Shown here in pieces: positions 54,877-63,849 of a DNA stretch of 64,000 nt (position 1 is the first letter of the stretch; each line of letters opens with the position of its first letter). A program made the position numbers and the translations under genes. Source of the DNA: Microbulbifer aggregans (lineage in GTDB: Bacteria > Pseudomonadota > Gammaproteobacteria > Pseudomonadales > Cellvibrionaceae). The notes under the pieces are model-generated. The model searched no databases. It was not told the origin of the DNA and was given only the letters and a program-made list of their open reading frames with translations. Where the stretch lies: NCBI RefSeq assembly GCF_020524005.1, contig NZ_JAIVKK010000002.1, positions 124,001 to 188,000 of the forward strand, written 5' to 3'.

Positions 54877-55908
54877 ATGACCATGGAAAACAACGGCATG
54901 CGGACATCCCCCGCCCCTTTAACCGTAAATAACCGGGGGAAAAACAGCTTCCTTCACCATGCGGTAAAAGTAGAGGAGATTGCACGGCGCCCGGGCGTCA
55001 GCCTGCGACTGGCGGATCCCGCACTCGCTCCCGACAGCGTCATGATGCGTGGCCAGTTTCAGCTACAAGAGTTCGGGACAGGGTTACTCCTGCGCAGTGG
55101 CGATAGCCATGAAGACTGCGCCTACGCCGCCAGCGCAACCCTGGCGGCAGGGCTCTCGTGTATCATTTTCCTGCGCGGCGATATCGAGTTACGGGTCGGT
55201 GACCAGTCGCACCGGTTTACCGTTCACCCGGACACCGGGATAGAAATCCTCAGTGTGCACACGAGTGCGGCGCAACCTTTTCAACGCATCTCACGATGCG
55301 CCCAACCCGTACGCTATCTCGCCATCACCGCGACACCGGAATGGCTGCAGCAACGCTTTGGTCATAGCGACGAGCCAACCCTTCGCATTACGGCCGAGCG
55401 GCTTCCGCGCCGGCTGCGGGTACTGGCCTGGGAAATATTTCGGCTACAGGAAACCGCCTCCACAGCCAACACCTTGCAACTGGAAGCCAAGGTCATTGAA
55501 GTTCTTGCCAACAGTTGGGATTCGATTGGGTCGGCGGGTTCAGAGCTCAGTGCGCTTTCCCTGCCCGCGGAAACTACCCCGCGGGAAGTCCAGTCATTTC
55601 AGCGTGCACGAGACACGATCCGCCAGAACCTGAGTAACCCACTGAGCGTTAACCAGATCGCACAGGCGGCAGGCGTCAGTGCCAGCGGGTTGCAGCGGCT
55701 GTTTCACAAGTTCGAAGGGGTCAGTGTGATTGAATTTACGCGTCAGCTGCGCTTGCAGCTGGCGCTGGATGCACTTCGCTCCCACTCGGTAAGCGTGCAG
55801 GAAGCGAGTGCGCTGGCGGGGTATTCCAGCGCGGCCAACTTTGCCACCGCATTTAAAAAGCTGTTCGGGTTCAGTCCCCGGGAAGCGATTTCCCGGAGTG
55901 AATGTTAG
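54877..55908 (+). CDS. AraC-family transcriptional regulator of the iron locus
   Basis: 343 residues from ATG 54877. The earlier TTG-started frame is unlikely because it crosses the Fur box region. The N-terminal sensing part (about 20-230) has no recognised domain. The C-terminal HTH pair is NPLSVNQIAQAAGVSASGLQRLFHKF and VQEASALAGYSSAANFATAFKKLFGFSPREA, the standard AraC signature. It is divergent from the receptor. By analogy with PchR/FhuR-type regulators it may activate the receptor in the presence of the siderophore. It overlaps the convergent DUF815 gene by four bases. Confidence 0.9.
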   Translation: MTMENNGMRTSPAPLTVNNRGKNSFLHHAVKVEEIARRPGVSLRLADPALAPDSVMMRGQFQLQEFGTGLLLRSGDSHEDCAYAASATLAAGLSCIIFLRGDIELRVGDQSHRFTVHPDTGIEILSVHTSAAQPFQRISRCAQPVRYLAITATPEWLQQRFGHSDEPTLRITAERLPRRLRVLAWEIFRLQETASTANTLQLEAKVIEVLANSWDSIGSAGSELSALSLPAETTPREVQSFQRARDTIRQNLSNPLSVNQIAQAAGVSASGLQRLFHKFEGVSVIEFTRQLRLQLALDALRSHSVSVQEASALAGYSSAANFATAFKKLFGFSPREAISRSEC

Positions 55909-56717
55909 TTGGCCGCCTGGTTGATATAGTCCTGATAAAACTGCTGCGCAGTACGGCCACTGTGGCTGGCGCGAAGCATCGCGAACTGCTTGGCGGCCGT
56001 GTGCAACGCGGTACGGTCGCCGTCGAAGTCACCAAAGTGCTGATCGACCATCTGCAAATACATTTCCCAATTCGCAGGATAAAAGCTCAACCACAGACCA
56101 AAACGATCCGCCAGCGACAGGGTTTCCTCAACCTGATCCCCGTGGTGCAGCTCACCATCGACAATGCGGGTATCACGGTTTGCCGCAGAATCTTCCGGTA
56201 ATAAATGACGGCGATTGGACGTCGCATACAGCAACACATTTTCCGGCGGTAGCTCCAGCGAGCCCTCGAGGATACTTTTCAACGCCTTGTAACGGGCGTC
56301 GCCCCGCTCGAATGCAAGATCATCACAGAACAGGATAAACCGGTATTCCCGTGCATCATCGCTGTCGAGCAGATCGATGATCTCCGGGATATCGTTCAGG
56401 TCGTGGAAATTGACTTCCACACAACGTAAACCGTCATCGGCATATGCATTCAGCAGTGCCTTGATCAGGCTGGATTTACCGGTACCGCGGCTTCCCCACA
56501 GCAGTGCGTGATTGGCAGGCTCACCGCGTAAAAAACGGCGGGTATTCTCAAAAATCTGCTGTTTCTGTGTATCGATGCCCAGCAGTTGTCCGGCAGACAC
56601 CGGGTCCAGCCGGCGTACGGGTTTGAGCGCCGCCGTTTTTGGTCGCCAGATCGCCGCGCGATATTTTTTCCAGTCCACTACCACCCGTCTCCATTTACCA
56701 GGGAATATGCGTACCAT
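55905..56717 (-). CDS. DUF815 family AAA ATPase
   Basis: 270 residues. Walker A is LLWGSRGTGKSSLIKALL near 75; Walker B is FILFCDDLAF; sensor region is VLLYATSNRRHLLPE. The family signature LGIDTQKQQIFENTRRFL precedes it. The role of DUF815 ATPases is unknown. The first ATG (56717) overlaps the SDR gene by 23 bp; an internal GTG start near VVVDWKKYRAAIW is possible. Both genes are on the minus strand and probably coupled. Confidence 0.85.
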   Translation of the reverse strand: MVRIFPGKWRRVVVDWKKYRAAIWRPKTAALKPVRRLDPVSAGQLLGIDTQKQQIFENTRRFLRGEPANHALLWGSRGTGKSSLIKALLNAYADDGLRCVEVNFHDLNDIPEIIDLLDSDDAREYRFILFCDDLAFERGDARYKALKSILEGSLELPPENVLLYATSNRRHLLPEDSAANRDTRIVDGELHHGDQVEETLSLADRFGLWLSFYPANWEMYLQMVDQHFGDFDGDRTALHTAAKQFAMLRASHSGRTAQQFYQDYINQAAN

Positions 56718-57435
56718 CCCAGAACAGCAGCTTGCCGTTGTCGGCCTCGCTCAACTGCTCGAGAACGGACACGATTCTATCGGCGCTTTGCCCCGGTGGG
56801 TACAGTTTGTCTGCGGGAATATTTTGCTGGAAAGGTTTGGACAGCGCCGTGTCGGTGGTACCGGGATGAATGGCAACCACCCGGCATGTATCCAGTTTTC
56901 GCCCCCACTCGATCGAGAGATTCCGCACCAGCATATTCAGTGCGGCCTTGCTCATGCGGTAGCTGTACCAGCCGCCGAGTTGGTTATCTTCAATGCTGCC
57001 GACTTTGGCCGAGAGCGATGCCCAGGTCAGCGGCGAGCGTCGCTGCAACAGCGGCGCCAGCGCCTGGGCCAGATGCAGGTGGGTTAATACATTGATCGAG
57101 ATACTGTGTAACAGCGCCTCGTCCGTACACTGCTGGAGGTTTTTTTCGGGTCCGTGTCCCTGCCAGTGCAGAACGCCGCTGCAATGGATAACCCAATCAG
57201 GCAGCGGCTTTGATCGCAACCAGTCGGTGACATCACCAATGGCGCTCGGCTGGGCAAGGGAAGCCTCGAGATGGCATACATCCGCACCCGGGCGGAAAGT
57301 TTCCGTGTGACTGATGGTAAGCAGTTGCGCCCGGGGAAAACGCCGGGACAGTTCCTCGTGCAGTGCCATACCAAGGCCACCGCCCGCACCGGCGAGCAGA
57401 ATACATTCTGGCGGAGTATGTTCGGCTTGCTGCAT
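56695..57435 (-). CDS. Short-chain dehydrogenase/reductase (C-factor-like)
   Basis: 246 residues. The nucleotide loop is ILLAGAGGGLGMALHEEL (GxxxGxG), and the catalytic motif is WYSYRMSKAALNMLV (YxxxK). The HPGTTDTALSKPF loop resembles the C-factor/CsgA group of SDRs. The substrate is unknown. The gene lies between the decarboxylase (36 bp upstream) and DUF815 on one strand. Confidence 0.88.
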   Translation of the reverse strand: MQQAEHTPPECILLAGAGGGLGMALHEELSRRFPRAQLLTISHTETFRPGADVCHLEASLAQPSAIGDVTDWLRSKPLPDWVIHCSGVLHWQGHGPEKNLQQCTDEALLHSISINVLTHLHLAQALAPLLQRRSPLTWASLSAKVGSIEDNQLGGWYSYRMSKAALNMLVRNLSIEWGRKLDTCRVVAIHPGTTDTALSKPFQQNIPADKLYPPGQSADRIVSVLEQLSEADNGKLLFWDGTHIPW

Positions 57436-57470
57436 CGGCTTCCCTGCCCGCTTGCCTTGGTGCCAGAATA

Positions 57471-59483
57471 TTATTCCGGCGCTTTCGTTTTCCCGGTAGC
57501 CGCAGGCGGGCTACTGTTCTTGACCACCCGCAACATCGGCTCGTCCGAACGGAATATCAGGCCGTGTATCTCGGTTGTCGACTGGCCCTGTAACAGCTGC
57601 TGAAGAAACTGCACGATCTGCGCAGAAATTTCCTGCCCCGGCACCAAAACCGGAATCCCCGGGGGGTAAGGCACAATTTCATCAGCGCAGGTACGCCCCA
57701 CCAGTTTTTTCTCTGCCAGTATGCCGTTGTCCATCAGTGGCAACTCTTCCGTATCAGCAAAGTAGGCATCGGCCGGCAGGCAGGTCAGGCGGGTGAACTC
57801 AGGCAACTGCCGCGCACTGCCTACATGGCTGCGGCGGCGCGGCTGGCGCGCCAGTTGTTTTATCGCATGTACCAGACGCAACAGCTTGCTTTCAGTACTG
57901 CCTAGGGTCACCAGTACAGTAATCGTGTTGTAGGTGGTTTTCTCTACCTGGATTCCGAACTGGTCGAACAGTTTGACCTGTATTTCCTTGCCCGAATAAC
58001 CACTTGCCGTTACGTCTATGGTCACCTTGGTCGGGTCGAGGCGGATATTGTCATTGGCCAATGGCGCCGGGATCAGGTCTTCCAGCGTCAGCGCACGGAA
58101 CACGCCCGTCGCATTCACTTCGCGGCGCAGGGTTTCCACCATTTTCAGGCAGTGGCGCAGGCGGCCGAAGCCTTCCATCACCATCTGTTTACGCGCCACA
58201 TCCAGACTCGCAATGATGGCGTACTGGGGGCTGGTGGACGCGTACATATTCAGGTTTTCGCGGAACCGGTACTCGTCAAAATCCGGATCCTGGACATGGA
58301 TCATGCTGGCCTGGGAAAACGCCGACAGCATTTTGTGCGTACTCTGGGTCACATAGTCTGCCCCGCACTCCAGCGCGGTGGGCCGCAGTTCGGTGTGAAA
58401 ATACCCATGTGCGTACCAGGCTTCATCGATCAATACTTTGACGCCGCGCTCGTGGGCGAGGTCAATGATCGGTTTCAGGTCGTAACGCAAGCCGTCGTAG
58501 GTACAGGAAGTAATGACCAGCAGCCCGGCATCCGGGTTTTCATCCAGGGCGCGTTCGATATCGGCACGGCACACGGGGCCGTAAATGCCAAATTCCGGAT
58601 GCAGCGTCGATTTCAAATACACCGGCTCGCAGCGGTTCATCACAATCGCGTGGTGCACCGACTTGTGACAGGCCTGATCGACGATGATCTTACCGCCACC
58701 ACCGAGAATCTGCTGGATCACCACCTTGTTGGCGGTGGATGTACCGTTGGTAAGGAAGAAGGTGTGCTCTGCGCCAAACGCCTGTGCGGCGAGATCCTGA
58801 GCCTCCTGGATCACCGAGTGCGGCTCCAGCAGGCTGTCGAGTACCTGCACCGATACGGACAGATCGGCATTGAACACATGCTCGCCCATAAAGCGGTAGA
58901 AGTCCCCTACCCAGGGACTTTTGCGCAGGCTGTCACCGCCGGAATGACCGGGGGTGTGCCAGGCATCGCGGGCGGTGAATACATACTCCTTGAGCGTATC
59001 GGCGAAAGGCGTGGAGGCGCGGCGGGCGATAAACGCCTGCACCAGCCGGAAGATATGGTTGAAATTGCCTTCCCGGCGGTCAAACAGCTCGTCAAAGCGC
59101 TTGCGCACCGACGCCGGCGCACCGCCCTGATTGTCTAGAAAGGAATCCTGCGCCACCAGAAATACATTCAGCTGCGCCCGCAAGGCATGCATGCGGTCCG
59201 ACAGTTCTTCGGCATCCTTGAGTTCGCTGGCGCTGCAACCGCCATCGATAATCAGCGCCTGCAGGGGATCTTCTTCACGCAGGCGTTTTTCCAGTGCTGC
59301 GGTATTCACAGACTCGAAACGCAGGCCGTAGGGGTTCTCGTGTTGCGCGGCCGTGGCATTGAGTGCACTGACCCAGGAGTTACTCAGGTCGCGGTCGTTG
59401 CTGACCAAAGCGACTCGGCACTCCAGAGGTTGGCGATGTTCAGTCAGGTTGCCCAGGTCAGGCATCTTCAATTCCAAGCCCAT
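57471..59483 (-). CDS. Orn/Lys/Arg decarboxylase, fold type I PLP enzyme
   Basis: 670 residues. An N-terminal response-regulator-like wing domain (VSNDRDLSNSWVSALNATAA, then LQALIIDGG) is followed by the PLP domain: THFFLTNGTSTANKV-type AEHTFFLTNGTSTANK, VLIDEAWYAHGYFH and the PLP lysine in TQSTHKMLSAFSQASM. The C-terminal domain is present (EKKLVGRTCADEIVPYPPGIPVL). Whether the substrate is ornithine, lysine or arginine cannot be decided from motifs. The enzyme would make putrescine, cadaverine or agmatine in polyamine synthesis or acid resistance. No antiporter is adjacent. Confidence 0.85.
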   Translation of the reverse strand: MGLELKMPDLGNLTEHRQPLECRVALVSNDRDLSNSWVSALNATAAQHENPYGLRFESVNTAALEKRLREEDPLQALIIDGGCSASELKDAEELSDRMHALRAQLNVFLVAQDSFLDNQGGAPASVRKRFDELFDRREGNFNHIFRLVQAFIARRASTPFADTLKEYVFTARDAWHTPGHSGGDSLRKSPWVGDFYRFMGEHVFNADLSVSVQVLDSLLEPHSVIQEAQDLAAQAFGAEHTFFLTNGTSTANKVVIQQILGGGGKIIVDQACHKSVHHAIVMNRCEPVYLKSTLHPEFGIYGPVCRADIERALDENPDAGLLVITSCTYDGLRYDLKPIIDLAHERGVKVLIDEAWYAHGYFHTELRPTALECGADYVTQSTHKMLSAFSQASMIHVQDPDFDEYRFRENLNMYASTSPQYAIIASLDVARKQMVMEGFGRLRHCLKMVETLRREVNATGVFRALTLEDLIPAPLANDNIRLDPTKVTIDVTASGYSGKEIQVKLFDQFGIQVEKTTYNTITVLVTLGSTESKLLRLVHAIKQLARQPRRRSHVGSARQLPEFTRLTCLPADAYFADTEELPLMDNGILAEKKLVGRTCADEIVPYPPGIPVLVPGQEISAQIVQFLQQLLQGQSTTEIHGLIFRSDEPMLRVVKNSSPPAATGKTKAPE

Positions 59484-59622
59484 AACATTTCTTCTTATAT
59501 TTCAGCATAGAAGCCCGATACTAAAGGAGGCGACAGGTACTGCGTAGCGCCCGTCGAGAATCAGAGATTACCACTAAAAAGTGATCACAAAAAAGGCGTG
59601 ACTGTCGGGAATGAGAAAAACG

Positions 59623-60033
59623 TCAGAACTTCGCGCTCTGAACTTCGCCATTGAAGTTAAGGCAGTGCTGCACACGCACCTGCTGTACCGGGGAGAGGTC
59701 CTTGACCGGGAAGTACTCGAAAGCCGAGTGTTCTGACGACAGACAGATAGCACCGTTGCCCTTGAAGTGCGCGCGGAAGATGAAGACATGGGAGTTGTAC
59801 ACCCGGTGGTAGTAGACGCCACTGAGGTAATCGATCACGATCTCGCGCCCCAGCTCTTCCACACACTCCCGGTACAGCGCCTCGTGTACCGTCTCGCCGA
59901 TATCCAGCGCCCCTCCCGGCAGCCCCCAACTCTTATCCGCGTAGGTGGCGCGCAACTGCAATATCTCACCGGCCTCATTGGCGATGACGGCGTGCGCGCT
60001 CAACTTGTAAGTGTCGTCAAATCCCATCCCCAA
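59623..60033 (-). CDS. NUDIX hydrolase
   Basis: 136 residues. The Nudix box GX5EX7REX2EEXG is complete: GALDIGETVHEALY followed by RECVEELG. The N-terminus MGMGFDDTYKLSAHAVIANE starts directly with the fold. Substrate unknown (a nucleoside diphosphate derivative is expected). It is 139 bp from the start of the decarboxylase, on the same strand, and lies downstream of pldA. Confidence 0.9.
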   Translation of the reverse strand: MGMGFDDTYKLSAHAVIANEAGEILQLRATYADKSWGLPGGALDIGETVHEALYRECVEELGREIVIDYLSGVYYHRVYNSHVFIFRAHFKGNGAICLSSEHSAFEYFPVKDLSPVQQVRVQHCLNFNGEVQSAKF

Positions 60034-60089
60034 ACCCCGTTCAAAGTTTCAATCACGACATCGGGTATTTGACGCGCCAACCGTGGAAG

Positions 60090-61289
60090 TCAGCCTCCAA
60101 TGCCTCGGGCCAGCTCAATCCCAATGCCCAGTGTTTGTACCGATTCATCGTAGTCGATCAGGCTCTCGCCATAGCCGTTGAAGTACTTCACGTACCCCCG
60201 CACTCGCCGCCCCATCGGGAAACTCCAGCGTAGCTCGACGGCCCCTTTATTGTCGGAGCGCAGGTTATTGCGCAACATCATCGAGTAATTGTGATCGCCA
60301 TTTTTCATCCCACCAGTAAATTCAAAATGGCCAAGATAGAATTCGAGGTCCGGGTTGTCGTCGTCTTCCTTTTCTTCGGGGATCCGGTACCAGGGCTTCA
60401 GCGAAAAGAAATAGCGATCCTTTTCAAACAGGAAATTGGTATAGATCCGGTTCCAGCTGCGCGAGGCTTCGCCGCTGCGACCGTTTGACTGGTGGTTGAT
60501 GGCAACCTGGTTGGCCACGTTCTGGAAGCCGAGAATGGTCCAGTCGTTGAGCCAGGACATGATCAGCTCCGGCTCGTGATTGGTCTCGCGAAATGGCGAG
60601 GAGTTGTCCGAGTTATAGGCCTGCCAGTACGACCGGTTGGTATATGCCAGGCTCATAAACGATGCCTTGCCCAGGAAACCACGCCACACAGGCACCTGCA
60701 CCGACAACTGGAACTGTACCTCCACGTTATCCAGGTCCACCGGTTCCCCCTCTACTGGCAAGTCTTCATAACCGGCCTTGTCCGGTGCCGGGTTATAAGT
60801 CAGGGGCAGAAGGTAATTGGTGTGGTGAGACGCCAGGGTAAACGGATTATTGGAGGCATCGCGGATAGCCTGGGCGCGCGCGCTCACCTTGGGCTCACCT
60901 ACCGCGGCCGACGTAACCTCGGGAACAGACGCAAACAGTGGTGTCTCGCTGGTGGCCTGGGCGCCACGGATCACCTTCAGTTTGCAGCGGATGCGCATTT
61001 CTTCGAGAGTGATGTTGGCCGGTGCAGTCAGCAACTGTTCGCGCAGACAGTTCTCCTGTCTTCTCGCCTCGCTCTGGAGGGAATCATCCATCTGCAGCAA
61101 CTCGATTTCATCCCCCAAATCGCCTACAGCCCTGTCACCGTCAACCGCCTGCAGCTTCGGGGCCGGTTCATCCTGGGTCTCCTGTGCGCCCTGTGCAACG
61201 AGCAGTGGCGATACGGCCAGCAGCACCACGCAAGCCTGTGCCCGGAGTACAGAATGGGGAAATTTCGAAAAAAGAAAACGGGAATACAA
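60090..61289 (-). CDS. pldA: Outer-membrane phospholipase A
   Basis: 399 residues. The start is TTG at 61289 with AGGAG 8 nt before it; no early ATG exists. The signal peptide is CVVLLAVSPLLVAQGA. A long N-terminal extension (about 35-150) precedes the OMPLA barrel. The active-site stretch NHQSNGRSGEASRSWNRIYT carries the catalytic His, Ser and Asn exactly as in OMPLA, and the barrel ends ESLIDYDESVQTLGIGIELAR. It hydrolyses phospholipids reaching the outer leaflet and maintains envelope asymmetry. Confidence 0.93.
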   Translation of the reverse strand: MYSRFLFSKFPHSVLRAQACVVLLAVSPLLVAQGAQETQDEPAPKLQAVDGDRAVGDLGDEIELLQMDDSLQSEARRQENCLREQLLTAPANITLEEMRIRCKLKVIRGAQATSETPLFASVPEVTSAAVGEPKVSARAQAIRDASNNPFTLASHHTNYLLPLTYNPAPDKAGYEDLPVEGEPVDLDNVEVQFQLSVQVPVWRGFLGKASFMSLAYTNRSYWQAYNSDNSSPFRETNHEPELIMSWLNDWTILGFQNVANQVAINHQSNGRSGEASRSWNRIYTNFLFEKDRYFFSLKPWYRIPEEKEDDDNPDLEFYLGHFEFTGGMKNGDHNYSMMLRNNLRSDNKGAVELRWSFPMGRRVRGYVKYFNGYGESLIDYDESVQTLGIGIELARGIGG

Positions 61290-61380
61290 GTGCGACGCTC
61301 CTGAATGGGTTCAGGGCGCCAGTGTACACGTTTGAATAGCTGGAAATGTGGTGTCGGTCAGAATTGCCAACGCCTGTGAG

Positions 61381-61401
61381 CCGAGCCTCCAGTGGGCTCG
61401 G
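61381..61401 (-). terminator. Hairpin after the 245-residue unknown gene
   Basis: CCGAGCC (61381-61387) pairs with GGCTCGG (61395-61401). It is 11 bp downstream of the stop at 61412 on the minus strand. No T-run follows, so strength is uncertain. Confidence 0.4.
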
Positions 61402-61411
61402 CGGCGAGAAC

Positions 61412-62149
61412 TCAACAAAAAACGTCCAGATCCGGGGACCACTCCAGGTCCCTCAGGCGCACTTGCCACAGGCGACCGGTGCTACTGGGCCAGTCATACC
61501 CCACCAGCAAGCCCCGCTGATCGACGAAGCAGTGGGCGTCCCGCTCCGCTTCATCACCCTGATAGGAGAACACACGCACATCGGCACCCAAATCATGCAC
61601 CCCCTGAATGTTGGCATCACTAGCCACAATCTGTGCACGGCGGTGGCTGACCCGGGGAGCGAGAAGCTTGCCCCGCTGTGAAGGGTCAACAATATCTGGC
61701 GCGACGACATCGCAGCCAAACTCCATATCGCAAAGCCGCAGCAGCAGCGGCCCCATAAAAATTCGCATCAGCGGGAACAGCAACCGGTTCTGCCCTTCGA
61801 GCACACTGTGCTGCAAGCCGTTCGGGCCCGTCCACTGCGCTTCAATAGGGTGTCCCATGGCTGCCATTTCGCCATCCGGTGCAGCCACCCGGTAGTGGGC
61901 ACTTACCTCGGCGACTTCGTCTTTCCAGAGCACTCGACACTCGCGCACAAACCCCGAGGCCATTTGCGCCCAGACTTCGACGCCGTGCCCCTGCTCGCCA
62001 ACAAGCCGCCGACTGACCACAATCTGGCGCCCCTCGTCATCTCGTCCCAGTTGCCATTCATCCTGTACCGGCATGTCGCGGCCATCGCAGCTGTATTGGT
62101 AGCGCCCCTGGGCCAGGGTTGCGGTCAATCGCATAAGATCTTCGTCCAT
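61412..62149 (-). CDS. Hypothetical protein, 245 residues
   Basis: The ATG at 62149 (MDEDLMRLTATLAQ) has AAGAGA upstream and is preferred to the longer frame, which starts in a poorly coding tail. The protein has no signal peptide or membrane helix and is rich in beta-like segments with many aspartates and arginines (RYQYSCDGRDMPVQDEWQLG, WQVRLRDLEWSPDLDVFC). The pattern resembles lipocalin-like or SRPBCC-type small-molecule binders but I do not recognise a family. It is upstream of pldA by 123 bp. Confidence 0.6.
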   Translation of the reverse strand: MDEDLMRLTATLAQGRYQYSCDGRDMPVQDEWQLGRDDEGRQIVVSRRLVGEQGHGVEVWAQMASGFVRECRVLWKDEVAEVSAHYRVAAPDGEMAAMGHPIEAQWTGPNGLQHSVLEGQNRLLFPLMRIFMGPLLLRLCDMEFGCDVVAPDIVDPSQRGKLLAPRVSHRRAQIVASDANIQGVHDLGADVRVFSYQGDEAERDAHCFVDQRGLLVGYDWPSSTGRLWQVRLRDLEWSPDLDVFC

Positions 62150-62415
62150 GATTTCTCTTGATGCTGAATCGGTGTTGAACAGTGCAAACGCACAAACTTG
62201 ATGCATAACAATTTTGGCTCTGCATAGGCGCACTCGCCTGCCAAAAGTATTGCACAGCCCCCCGGATTTGCTGCGGATTTATGACTGAATCTGGAATTTT
62301 TCGTGAGTGCTGGTATAGCGGGTAAGCGCAAGACTGCTACACACCCTGTACTTATTGTTTTAAGGCATAATCACACACAGTATTAATTGGCAGTCGTATA
62401 AAGGAGAAAGCCATA

Positions 62416-62877
62416 ATGCTCGAATGGCTAAACACACATATCGCCTACTGGCACTGGCTGGTGTTCGGCTTACTGCTGGTCACCGCGGAGATATTTGTCT
62501 CCGGGTTTATCCTGTTCTGGTTTGGCCTCGCGGCACTGGCTATCGGTATCGCGTTAATGGGAATTGATATGCCGTTCACCGTCCAGCTATTGCTCTGGGC
62601 TCTTCTTTCGATCGGCCTGGTTCTGTTTTGGCTGAAAGCGATAAAACCTAAATGGAAAGACCGCACGACCTCCGGGATGGCTTTTGAAGCCCTTACGGGA
62701 CAGGTAGGCTCGGTAATCGAATCCAACAGTGGAAAGACCCGTGGTCGCTTGCGATTTCCCGCCCCGATTCTCGGCGAGGATGAATGGTCTTTCCTGTGTG
62801 ATACCGAGATCGCCGTCGGGGAGCGGGTTCGGGTCAAGGATATTTCCGGGAATACCCTCGTGGTAAGCCCACACTAA
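62416..62877 (+). CDS. Short NfeD family protein
   Basis: 153 residues. Two to three membrane helices (about 10-28, 32-50, 55-75: WHWLVFGLLLVTAEIFVSG, FWFGLAALAIGIALMGI, LLLWALLSIGLVLFWLK) precede a C-terminal OB-fold (GMAFEALTGQVGSVIESNSG, RVRVKDISGNTLVVSPH). It lacks the ClpP domain. A good ribosome-binding site (AAAGGAG) precedes the ATG. It is 92 bp upstream of a QmcA-like SPFH gene, the usual ybbK/ybbL-type pairing. Confidence 0.9.
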   Translation: MLEWLNTHIAYWHWLVFGLLLVTAEIFVSGFILFWFGLAALAIGIALMGIDMPFTVQLLLWALLSIGLVLFWLKAIKPKWKDRTTSGMAFEALTGQVGSVIESNSGKTRGRLRFPAPILGEDEWSFLCDTEIAVGERVRVKDISGNTLVVSPH

Positions 62878-62969
62878 CGCCGCAAAATTCTATAGCGGTA
62901 TTTTTCGGGTGCGGCCGCAACCCATTCTATACAGGCCGCAGTACCCAGATTTAAAGGGGGAGTTTCAAG

Positions 62970-63815
62970 ATGGAAGGATTGTACGTAGTCATCGCGCTGG
63001 TGTTACTGGTTGTTATCACCGTCGGCAAAGGGATTCGCATCGTGCCCCAGGGCTCAAAACATATCGTGCAACGACTGGGGAAATACCACACCACCCTGAA
63101 CCCGGGCATGAATGTCATTATTCCGTACATCGACCAGGTGCCTTACAAAGTAACCACCAAGGACATCGTGCTGGATATCCCGTCGCAGGAAGTCATTACT
63201 GAAGACAACGCGACGATCATTGCCAATGCTGTCGCTTACATCAACATCGTATCGCCGGAGAAAGCAGTATACGGGGTGGAGGATTACGAGGTAGCCATCC
63301 AGAATCTGGTACAGACCGCCCTGCGTTCTATTGTGGGCGAAATGTCTCTGGACTCGGCGCTGTCGTCCCGCGATCTGATCAAGGCCAAGTTGAAAGAGGC
63401 CATCTCAGATGACATTTCTGACTGGGGCATCAACCTGAAGACAGTGGAAATCCAGGACATCAACCCCTCCCCCACCATGCAGAAAGCCATGGAAGAGCAG
63501 GCCGCCGCCGAGCGCCAGCGTCGCGCAACGGTAACCCGTGCCGAAGGTGAAAAACAGGCGGCGATTCTGGAGGCCGATGGCCGCCTGGAAGCCTCCAAGC
63601 GTGATGCCAAAGCCCAGATCGTACTGGCGGACGCCAGCCGGGAGGCCATCGAGCGGGTCACTCAGGCCATTGGCGACCAGGAAATGCCGGTGATGTATTT
63701 GCTGGGCGAGCGCTACATCAATGCGCTGTCCGAGCTTTCCACATCCGATAATGCAAAGAACGTGATCTTCCCGGCCGACCTGCCCAACGCAGTGAAAGGT
63801 CTGTTAAGCCGCTAA
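62970..63815 (+). CDS. qmcA: SPFH/band 7 membrane protein (QmcA-like)
   Basis: 281 residues. An N-terminal hydrophobic segment (MEGLYVVIALVLLVVITVG) is followed by the band 7 domain: VPQGSKHIVQRLGKYHTTLN, VPYKVTTKDIVLDIPSQE and AVAYINIVSPEKAVYGVEDY. The charged coil has AEEQAAAERQRRATVTRAEG-type EEQAAAERQRRATVTRA. This is the paraslipin type, distinct from the slipin at 21 kb. ATG is preceded by AAAGGGGGAG. Likely partner is the short NfeD upstream; the pair organises membrane microdomains. Confidence 0.92.
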   Translation: MEGLYVVIALVLLVVITVGKGIRIVPQGSKHIVQRLGKYHTTLNPGMNVIIPYIDQVPYKVTTKDIVLDIPSQEVITEDNATIIANAVAYINIVSPEKAVYGVEDYEVAIQNLVQTALRSIVGEMSLDSALSSRDLIKAKLKEAISDDISDWGINLKTVEIQDINPSPTMQKAMEEQAAAERQRRATVTRAEGEKQAAILEADGRLEASKRDAKAQIVLADASREAIERVTQAIGDQEMPVMYLLGERYINALSELSTSDNAKNVIFPADLPNAVKGLLSR

Positions 63816-63824
63816 TCCGAAACC

Positions 63825-63849
63825 GGCAGCGCTCACAGGTAGCGCTGCC
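63825..63849 (+). terminator. Hairpin after the QmcA-like gene
   Basis: GGCAGCGCT (63825-63833) pairs with AGCGCTGCC (63841-63849). It overlaps the stop codon of the convergent GNAT gene. No T-run, so the call is tentative. Confidence 0.4.
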
